Part shown: positions 1-4,273 of the stretch, in pieces
Numbering within the stretch: the stretch's first letter is position 1
How the letters are laid out: each line of letters begins with the position of its first letter
Assembly (NCBI GenBank): GCA_018224505.1
Contig: JAGTVD010000234.1
Location: 1-5,571, forward strand
Length of the DNA stretch: 5,571 nucleotides
Origin: Desulfatitalea sp.
GTDB lineage: Bacteria; Desulfobacterota; Desulfobacteria; Desulfobacterales; Desulfosarcinaceae
Direction of reading: 5' to 3'
Position numbers and translations under genes: made by a program
The notes under the pieces: model-generated
What the model was told of the DNA's origin: nothing
Seen by the model: only the letters and a program-made list of their open reading frames with translations
The model's database searches: none

Positions 1-102
1 GCCCACAACGGTGTTTTGGATGAAGGGGTCAATTTCATTCAGAAACCTTTTTCTTTGAATGACTTGGGAATCAAGGTCCGTATGGTTCTGGATGAAAATT
101 AA
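1..102 (+). CDS. C-terminal end of a receiver (REC) domain protein, probably a hybrid sensor histidine kinase (partial)
   Basis: The first 33 codons are open in frame 1 and end in TAA; the start lies outside the window. The peptide carries GVNFIQKPFS, the beta5-alpha5 signature of response-regulator receiver domains. Its Lys-Pro pair (residues 15-16 of the fragment) is the conserved phosphorylation-switch lysine followed by the cis-proline. A final amphipathic helix ends in VRMVLDEN. A receiver domain at the extreme C-terminus, with 'GVLDEGV.FIQKPF' wording, is typical of hybrid histidine kinases in Desulfobacterota, although a stand-alone receiver protein would look the same here. The phospho-acceptor Asp is not in view. 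No clear intrinsic terminator follows the stop. Confidence 0.8.
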   Translation, partial: AHNGVLDEGVNFIQKPFSLNDLGIKVRMVLDEN

Positions 103-220
103 GTGTTGCGGACGCGTTTTTGAACAAGAATCTGCTGTTTTTCAGGGCGGGGACGAAGTTGAGGCGGCGGGTTAATGGGTGCGGGGTGCGCCACCTATGC
201 CACCCCCATCACCACCTCAA

Positions 221-249
221 ACCATATTGGTGATCTCCACCATCTGGTG
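221..249. promoter_or_regulatory. Pair of ACC/GGT dyads, possible regulator binding site
   Basis: Two short dyads lie close together: ACCA-TAT-TGGT at 221-231 and CACCA-TC-TGGTG at 238-249. A third overlapping pairing joins ATCACC (208-213) to GGTGAT (229-234). ACC-N5-GGT and CACC-N4-GGTG resemble the GCACC-N5-GGTGC pattern of NtrC-type activator sites, though they are shorter and, in the second case, one base tighter. They lie about 170-200 bases upstream of the sigma-54-like element, a usual distance for an enhancer-binding protein. The dyads are visible; the role is inference. Confidence 0.25.
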
Positions 250-417
250 CGTTCGCCCTTATGGGTCATTTGGCTTGAATCAGGTCTTGTTGTTACGGTA
301 TTTGCTTCAAAAACCGGCCGCTATCATTAATCATCACCAAAACACAACTATTCAGCGAAAGTTTTCAAAATAAGTAAAAACAGACTTAACAAGGTTTTTC
401 ACAAAAAAACGAAAACT

Positions 418-433
418 TGGAACGCTTGGCGCA
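418..433 (+). promoter_or_regulatory. Candidate sigma-54 (-24/-12) promoter for the flavoprotein gene
   Basis: The sequence TGGAACG-N4-GCGCA keeps the two invariant pairs of the sigma-54 consensus TGGCACR-N4-TTGCW, GG and GC, with the correct 10 bases between them. It also matches the AC, the R and the final A. It misses the pyrimidine after GG and both T residues before GC. Initiation would fall near 444, giving a leader of about 40 bases before the ATG at 485. A weak sigma-70 alternative uses TTATAA at 455-460 but lacks a good -35. Confidence 0.3.
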
Positions 434-472
434 AATTTAGACCTCGTTACAGGGTTATAAGCGAACACTCAT

Positions 473-478
473 AAGGAG
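473..478 (+). promoter_or_regulatory. Ribosome binding site of the flavoprotein gene
   Basis: AAGGAG lies six bases before the ATG at 485. It is a near-perfect Shine-Dalgarno sequence that fixes the start. Confidence 0.85.
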
Positions 479-484
479 AAAATC

Positions 485-2098
485 ATGCGGCTGAATCAGG
501 AAGAAGTGGTCTTGTGTGATGTCTTGGTCATTGGCGGGGGCGGTGCAGGTATCCGAGCGGCCATCGCCGCTAAAGCAACCGGTGCCCGCGTAATGATGGC
601 ATCAAAATACAGAATCGGACAATCGAGCAACACAAATATATCCAAGGGTATCATCGCTTGCTCGGGACTGGGACAATCCGAGGATAATTCCGAAGTTCAT
701 GCGACGGATATGATGTCGGGGGGTCGCTTTTTGAACGATGCCCCTAAGGTGGCTGAAATTACTCGGCGAGCGGTGTCTGAGATCAGCTTTTTGCAGAAAT
801 GTGGCGTTGCCTTTGGCATGGATGGTCAAAAATTCCGGTTGATGCATACATCCGGTCATCGGTTTCCACGACACATATATGGTGAAAACTGGAAAGGGAG
901 TGACATTGTCGTTCCTTTGAAGCGTTACGCAAAAGAAATGGGCGTTATCTTTATGGAACATATTTTTATAACTCGCATCCTGACATCGGATAAGGGGGTG
1001 GCGGGCGCATGCGGTGTAACGCCGGCCGGAGACCTTATCCCGTTTCAAGCCACAGCGGTAGTTCTGGCGACCGGGGGGTATGCACATGTTTTTCGAAATA
1101 CCAATAACGCACCAGGCATTACCGGAGATGGTCAAGCCCTTTGCTATGATCTGGGGGTGCCATTGCAGGACATGGAATTTGTGCAGTTTTATCCCACCGC
1201 CCGCGGTAAAAATGGAACCAAATTGCTACTAAACGAAAAGCTGCTGGTGCAACCTGGTGTGATGTTAAAAAATCAGCATGGTGAGGATATTTTAAAAAAA
1301 CATGGCATTACAGATTTCATGAGCCTAACTCGAGATCATCTGGCACAGCTAATGATGCGGGAGTCCCAGGAAGGGACTGTTTACTTTGATATAGAGGCAC
1401 TTTCCAATGAAAAGGCAATCCCGTTGACCCCATTGCTGCCTGCACCATGGTGGAAGGGGCGAAAAATTTTCCCTGTCGTGCCAACCGCCCATTTTTGCAT
1501 GGGCGGTGTTAAAACAGATGCTTTGGGCCAAACTTCATTGCAAGGGCTTTTCGCAGTCGGCGAGGTGTCGGCAGGCGCCCATGGCGCCAACCGGTTGGGA
1601 GGGAATGCGCTGGCGGAAATCTTTACGATGGGGGCTGTAGCAGGCGCAGCCGCCGGAACGGACGCCCTTGCAGCCAGGCCATCGAGAATGATCGGTCCGA
1701 TGGCAAAAGACGAAAAGCTCAGACTGGAGGAAACTTGCTCTTCGACTGGATTGCCCCCCGCCCACGCGATGCGGGAATTGAAGGAGCTGATGTGGACAAA
1801 TGCCGGTATTATCCGTTGCCCAGAGGGACTGAATTATGCTTCTGCCCTGCTCCGCCACCCCTGCCCTGAAATACGCATAACATCCTCACCTGAATTGATC
1901 CACTACCTGGAATATTTGAACATGCGCGTTGTATCAAAAATGGTCTGCATGGCCGCACTCAAGCGGACCGAAAGCCGAGGGTCGCATTACCGAATCGATT
2001 TCCCAGGGGAAGACAACGAGCAATGGTTAAAGAACATCGTAGTTCAAAAGGAGTCTTCCGGCATGGTATGCCATACTGTCCCAGTGCAAAATGCCTGA
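485..2098 (+). CDS. FAD-dependent oxidoreductase, fumarate reductase/succinate dehydrogenase flavoprotein-like
   Basis: This complete 537-residue protein starts at an ATG with AAGGAG six bases upstream. An N-terminal Rossmann FAD motif, VIGGGGAGIRAA, lies at residues 15-26. ATGGYAHVF (195-203) and GDGQAL (214-219) are the further FAD-binding segments. Family active-site motifs follow: TRDHLAQ with Arg283, PTAHFCMGGV with His336, HGANRLGGNAL (366-376) with Arg370, and the closing ESRGSHYRIDFP (496-507). These match the catalytic Arg, substrate His and substrate Arg of SdhA/FrdA. Two positions differ. QFYPT (234-238) has Tyr where SdhA, FrdA and NadB have the substrate-binding His of QFHPT. The flavinylated His of SdhA/FrdA aligns with Asn49 in QSSNTNIS, so FAD is probably held non-covalently. 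There is no signal peptide or membrane segment, so it is likely cytoplasmic. No iron-sulfur or membrane subunit adjoins it. The likely chemistry is reduction of, or oxidation to, an unsaturated dicarboxylate-like acid, but the substrate is unknown. L-aspartate oxidase is similar in length but fits less well. Confidence 0.88.
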   Translation: MRLNQEEVVLCDVLVIGGGGAGIRAAIAAKATGARVMMASKYRIGQSSNTNISKGIIACSGLGQSEDNSEVHATDMMSGGRFLNDAPKVAEITRRAVSEISFLQKCGVAFGMDGQKFRLMHTSGHRFPRHIYGENWKGSDIVVPLKRYAKEMGVIFMEHIFITRILTSDKGVAGACGVTPAGDLIPFQATAVVLATGGYAHVFRNTNNAPGITGDGQALCYDLGVPLQDMEFVQFYPTARGKNGTKLLLNEKLLVQPGVMLKNQHGEDILKKHGITDFMSLTRDHLAQLMMRESQEGTVYFDIEALSNEKAIPLTPLLPAPWWKGRKIFPVVPTAHFCMGGVKTDALGQTSLQGLFAVGEVSAGAHGANRLGGNALAEIFTMGAVAGAAAGTDALAARPSRMIGPMAKDEKLRLEETCSSTGLPPAHAMRELKELMWTNAGIIRCPEGLNYASALLRHPCPEIRITSSPELIHYLEYLNMRVVSKMVCMAALKRTESRGSHYRIDFPGEDNEQWLKNIVVQKESSGMVCHTVPVQNA

Positions 2099-2118
2099 TT
2101 AGGCGTACTGTTCGAGGA

Positions 2119-2165
2119 CCGGCTGGGAGTGTAGCGCTTCACACAGCACTATCGCCCCCAGCCGG
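2119..2165. repeat. Perfect 9-bp inverted repeat between convergent genes, possible bidirectional terminator
   Basis: CCGGCTGGG (2119-2127) pairs perfectly with CCCAGCCGG (2157-2165) across a 29-base loop. The loop contains a small inner pairing, GTGT (2129-2132) with ACAC (2141-2144). It starts 20 bases after the flavoprotein stop and lies downstream of the minus-strand OsmC gene. That is the expected place for a shared terminator, but there is no T-run on either side, so intrinsic termination is doubtful. It may protect the 3' end instead. Confidence 0.45.
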
Positions 2166-2264
2166 AATCATCTCCTGATGTGCTCCAACCATCAGATCAT
2201 GTCTGTGGAAGCATGCACCGTATCAACGTAGTTATGCGATTGCCCTTTTTGCCACCTGCTGCCA

Positions 2265-2729
2265 TCACAGCGCCTCCATCTCCAGCTGATGATCTATTTG
2301 GATGGCGGTAATAACGCTCTGGGCGGCGGGGCAGTGGGGCAAATAGACCTCGAATGCCTTTTGGGCGGCCGCCTGTTTGTCTTCCGTCAGCTTCAAGGTG
2401 TAGTGGACGTTGATGCGGGTGATTTTCAGAACGCCGTTGACATCTTCGATGTCTCCGGTCACATCCGCGCGAAAGCGCTCCTGGGGGGTGGGGATCTTCT
2501 GGTTCGCCAGCACGGTGGCGAAGGTGCCCATCATTCACCCGCCGACGGCACCGACCACATGATCCAGCGTGGCGGCGTGCTCCTCTTCCGGTTCAATGCG
2601 ATAGAAGCCTTTGATACCGCCATGAACACCGTAATAGACGGGCTGGTCGAATCCCTTGATGATCGCTTTGCGGGTGGGCCCCCTTTCCCTTGTGATGAGA
2701 ATTTCCGATCGATGAACAAGTTCACCCAT
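2265..2729 (-). CDS. OsmC-family protein with in-frame TGA read as selenocysteine (selenoprotein)
   Basis: Read through one TGA, this minus-strand frame gives a 154-residue OsmC/Ohr-superfamily protein; known members are thiol-dependent peroxidases or redox proteins. The ATG at 2729 follows AAAGGGGGA with five bases of spacing. Residues 1-64 contain VYYGVHGGIKGFYRIEPEEE and the OsmC wording LDHVVGAVGG. Codon 65 is TGA, followed directly by MMGTFATVLA. In Cys-containing relatives the same place reads GGC-x-x-GTF, the redox-active (peroxidatic) Cys in the central helix. Past the TGA the frame stays open for 89 residues and supplies the rest of the fold, including the second conserved Cys (Cys133 in HCPAAQSVITA), the partner in OsmC enzymes. 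A hairpin suited to a bacterial SECIS lies just after the TGA. The gene is therefore probably a selenoenzyme reducing hydroperoxides or a related electrophile. A true nonsense mutation is less likely, because the TGA exactly replaces the catalytic Cys and both halves keep intact family sequence. Expression needs SelA, SelB, SelC and SelD, none in the window. rsmA lies 151 bases upstream on the same strand. Confidence 0.85.
2503..2522 (-). promoter_or_regulatory. Candidate bacterial SECIS hairpin in the OsmC mRNA
   Basis: On the minus-strand transcript UUCGCC (2522-2517) pairs perfectly with GGCGAA (2508-2503) around the loop ACCGUGCU (2516-2509). A closing A-U pair can extend the stem to 7 bp and leave CCGUGC. 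The stem begins 12 bases after the UGA, and the loop lies within the spacing known for bacterial SECIS elements. The loop contains the GU that SelB favours, although the G is third or fourth in the loop rather than first or second. A rival pairing, GGCAC with GUGCU, overlaps it. Confidence 0.6.
2535..2537 (-). other. Selenocysteine codon (TGA) at residue 65 of the OsmC protein
   Basis: The TGA follows GTC GGC GGG and precedes ATG ATG GGC, so the protein reads VGG-U-MMGTF. The conserved redox Cys of the OsmC family occupies this position. The two ATG codons right after the TGA would let a gene caller start a false, shortened gene here. Confidence 0.8.
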
Positions 2730-2880
2730 GGCGTCCCCCTTTCTGTGATAAATAAAATAATGGCATCGCAATTTCCAATGGAACATAAAACAGAATTTGC
2801 CGGATGCATCCGCTGATGGCGAACGGCAGTGCCTTTTGGCGTCCAACGCAAACAATGGGTCGATCGATCCCCAGCCGGTT
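2730..2880. other. Intergenic region between rsmA and the OsmC gene
   Basis: This 151-base spacer has an AT-rich part (2741-2797) next to the OsmC start, which could hold its own promoter. On the minus strand TTGGAA (2778-2773) stands 17 bases from TTATTT (2755-2750), a weak sigma-70 match at best. A perfect 12-bp palindrome, CGGATGCATCCG, lies at 2801-2812 just upstream. It could be an operator or a chance match; as an RNA hairpin it is too small to be a good terminator. Confidence 0.4.
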
Positions 2881-2900
2881 TTACGGCGCGAAAAACCGGC
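2874..2900 (-). terminator. Hairpin spanning the rsmA stop codon, terminator-like but without a U-run
   Basis: GCCGGTTTT (2874-2882) and AAAACCGGC (2892-2900) form a perfect 9-bp stem around a 9-base loop. On the rsmA transcript the hairpin takes in the last codons and the TAA (2883-2881). The bases after it (TGGGGATCG on the minus strand) are not a U-run, so it may be a weak or factor-aided terminator, or a 3'-end stabiliser. Confidence 0.35.
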
Positions 2901-3732
2901 CCACAACATCGGCCAGGGTGACGAACTCGGCCACGGTGAGGGTTTCGGCGCGGCGGCGGGGATCGATGCGGGCGGCTTCCAGGACCTGCAGGGCGCTGTC
3001 GCTGTCCAGGGAGAGCAGCCCGCCGGCGAGGGCGTTGCGCAGGGTTTTGCGGCGCTGACCGAAGGCGGCCTGGACCACGCGGGCCAGCAGCGTTTCGTCA
3101 CCGACCACGGGGTCGATGGTGGTTTTGAAATCGATGGTCAGCACCACCGAGGCCACCTTGGGTTTGGGGAAGAACATTTCCGGCCGGACGGTGCGCAGGG
3201 GACGCAGGTCGGCGCAATATTGCAGCATCACCGAGAGGCGGCCGTAGGTCCGGTTGCCCGGACCGGCGCAGAGGCGGTCGGCGAGTTCCTTTTGAAACAT
3301 CAGGACGGCTCGGCGGACGGCGTGACGCTCCTGGATCAGTTTGACCAGAATCTGGGAGGAAATATTGTAGGGCAAATTGCCGATCACGGTCAGGGGCTGG
3401 CCCACCTCGGCGGCCAGCTGCGGCAGGTCCAGGGTGAAGATGTTCTGCTCGCGGACCTCCACCTGATCGAGGCCGTTGACCATCAATTCGGCGCGCAGCA
3501 GGGGGGCCAGGTGACTGTCTTTTTCCACGGCGATAGTGCGGCGGGCCTGGCGGGCGGCAGCGATGGTCAGGGCGCCGAGGCCGGCGCCGATTTCCAGCAC
3601 CACTTCGTCGTTGCCGATGCCGGCCAGGGCCACGATCTGGGCGGCCAGGGAGGGCTCGGTGAGAAAATTCTGGCCCAGCTCCTTGCGGGCGAGCAGGTTC
3701 CAGGCGTTGAGCAGGGTGCGCGGCGATGTCAT
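2881..3732 (-). CDS. rsmA: 16S rRNA (adenine1518-N6/adenine1519-N6)-dimethyltransferase RsmA/KsgA
   Basis: This cytoplasmic SAM-dependent enzyme dimethylates the two adjacent adenines of the 3'-terminal hairpin of 16S rRNA late in 30S assembly. The 283-residue protein has the usual family length. It carries KELGQNFL (18-24) and the SAM-binding EIGAGLG (47-53). An acidic residue, Glu70 in AVEKD, ends beta2. The catalytic motif IV is GNLPYNISS (118-126). FFPKPKVASVV (187-197) follows, and the C-terminal FGQRRKTLRNAL (224-235) belongs to the rRNA-binding helical domain. The ATG at 3732 has AAAAGGCAG nine bases upstream, and no better upstream start is visible in frame. It is transcribed away from the winged-helix gene, with 111 bases between the two starts. 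A hairpin spans its stop codon. Loss of this enzyme is known to give kasugamycin resistance. All motifs are intact. Confidence 0.97.
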   Translation of the reverse strand: MTSPRTLLNAWNLLARKELGQNFLTEPSLAAQIVALAGIGNDEVVLEIGAGLGALTIAAARQARRTIAVEKDSHLAPLLRAELMVNGLDQVEVREQNIFTLDLPQLAAEVGQPLTVIGNLPYNISSQILVKLIQERHAVRRAVLMFQKELADRLCAGPGNRTYGRLSVMLQYCADLRPLRTVRPEMFFPKPKVASVVLTIDFKTTIDPVVGDETLLARVVQAAFGQRRKTLRNALAGGLLSLDSDSALQVLEAARIDPRRRAETLTVAEFVTLADVVGRFFAP

Positions 3733-3752
3733 GTCGTTGGACTGCCTTTTGC

Positions 3753-3781
3753 TTGACTTTTCGGGGACAATTCATTAGCTA
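3753..3781 (+). promoter_or_regulatory. Candidate sigma-70 promoter of the winged-helix gene
   Basis: TTGACT (3753-3758) and TAGCTA (3776-3781) are separated by exactly 17 bases. The -35 is good (five of six); the -10 is poor and lies within the palindrome TTAGCTAA (3775-3782). Transcription would start near 3788, some 55 bases before the ATG. Confidence 0.4.
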
Positions 3782-3785
3782 ACAG

Positions 3786-3816
3786 CTTATATGCCTGATA
3801 GTTATCAAAATATCAA
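3786..3816 (-). promoter_or_regulatory. Candidate sigma-70 promoter of rsmA
   Basis: On the minus strand TATAAG (3791-3786) is a reasonable -10. TTGATA (3816-3811) is a plausible -35, but 19 bases away, slightly long. It would face away from and overlap the leader of the divergent winged-helix gene. Confidence 0.3.
3796..3807. promoter_or_regulatory. TGATA-GT-TATCA dyad, possible operator in the divergent promoter region
   Basis: An inverted repeat with 5-bp arms and a 2-base centre lies just downstream of the proposed start for the winged-helix gene and between the -10 and -35 proposed for rsmA. This suits a repressor acting on both genes. The neighbouring winged-helix protein is an obvious but unproven candidate. 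Confidence 0.25.
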
Positions 3817-3843
3817 TGGCAAGCACCGACAAAGGAGTCAAGC

Positions 3844-4218
3844 ATGGCCAAGAAAAAGGGCAAATCGGTCAGTTTCGATGCGATGGTCAAGTTTTTCATG
3901 AACGCCTACAGCATCCCCACCAAGCGGGATGTGGAGCGCATTCTGGAGCGCCTGGACCGGGTTGAGCGGGCCATCGTGGCTTTGAGCGCCAGTCGCAGCC
4001 GGCGCAATACCGAGACCAAAGCCGCCGAACGGCAGATTACCGCCACCGCCGCCGATCGGGTGTTGGAAGTGATCGGACGCTATCCGGAGGGGGTAGGTCT
4101 GGTCGAGATCCAGCTGCAGACCGGGCACCCGGACAAAAAATTGCGCAACATCCTGTTCAGATTACACAAAATGAACAAAATCAAACGGTTGCGCCGCGGC
4201 GTGTATGTGCAGGCGTGA
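3844..4218 (+). CDS. Small protein with coiled coil and C-terminal winged-helix-like domain, unknown function
   Basis: This is a 124-residue protein; the ATG has AAAGGAG six bases upstream. A basic N-terminus (MAKKKGKS) leads into a helix with the phrase FFMNAYSIPTKRDVERI. Residues 26-47 look like a short coiled coil, with hydrophobic residues at V30, I33, L37, V40, I44 and L47 in a regular 3-4 pattern; this suggests a dimer or trimer. A polar, Arg/Thr/Ala-rich linker (48-66) follows. Residues 67-122 read like a winged helix: helix TAADRVLEVIGRYP, helix LVEIQLQTG, a basic possible recognition helix DKKLRNILFRLHKMNKI, then KRLRRGVYV as the wing. The N-terminal half recalls the 'IPTK.DV..L..RLD.LE' pattern of some phasin-like proteins. 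I do not recognise a named family. A DNA-binding regulator or nucleoid-type protein is the best inference. The peptidase gene starts 55 bases downstream with no clear terminator between, so the two are probably cotranscribed. Confidence 0.85.
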   Translation: MAKKKGKSVSFDAMVKFFMNAYSIPTKRDVERILERLDRVERAIVALSASRSRRNTETKAAERQITATAADRVLEVIGRYPEGVGLVEIQLQTGHPDKKLRNILFRLHKMNKIKRLRRGVYVQA

Positions 4219-4273
4219 TTTTCCCGCCGGGTGTTTTCCTTGAATCTTTTGACAAACAACAGAAAGCAGGCCC

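Larger units (their letters stand above)
103..484. other. Intergenic region, AT-rich towards the flavoprotein start; no convincing gene
   Basis: This 382-base stretch separates the receiver-domain gene from the flavoprotein. A 64-codon open frame at 179-373 has low-complexity, proline-rich N-terminal wording, no ribosome binding site and no recognisable domain, so I do not call it a gene. The region holds a GC-rich dyad near 175-209, ACCA/TGGT dyads at 221-249, an AT-rich stretch from about 300 to 420, and a sigma-54-like element at 418-433. The length and content fit a regulated promoter region rather than a simple spacer. Confidence 0.6.

Noticed and set aside
179..373. 64-codon plus-strand ORF in the first intergenic region
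   Set aside because: No ribosome binding site, a proline-rich low-complexity start, no recognisable domain, and overlap with the candidate regulatory dyads.
602..1135. 177-codon minus-strand ORF antisense to the flavoprotein
   Set aside because: It lies wholly within a gene with clear family motifs and has no domain or start signal of its own.
2265..2534. Separate 89-residue OsmC-fragment gene starting right after the TGA
   Set aside because: It lacks the first third of the fold and the redox centre; the continuous frame through TGA with Sec at the Cys position explains it better.
2197..2538. 113-codon minus-strand ORF overlapping the OsmC gene in another frame
   Set aside because: Arg/Pro/His-rich translation typical of an out-of-frame shadow; the OsmC frame has the family motifs.
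2265..2729. OsmC pseudogene broken by a nonsense mutation
   Set aside because: The stop is TGA exactly at the catalytic Cys position, the rest is intact and a SECIS-like hairpin follows. It cannot be excluded without the genome's sel genes.
2289..2816. 175-codon plus-strand ORF opposite the OsmC gene
   Set aside because: It is the antisense of the OsmC gene with no family resemblance and no ribosome binding site.
2797..3756. 319-codon plus-strand ORF antisense to rsmA
   Set aside because: Gly/Gln/His-rich translation typical of the antisense of a GC-rich gene; rsmA on the other strand is unambiguous.
4247..4273. TTGACA-like -35 just before the peptidase start
   Set aside because: There is no room for a -10 and a leader before the ATG at 4274, so it is unlikely to be a promoter for this gene.
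4219..4273. Terminator between the winged-helix gene and the peptidase
   Set aside because: Only a tiny CCCG/CGGG pairing with no workable loop; no stem followed by a U-run.
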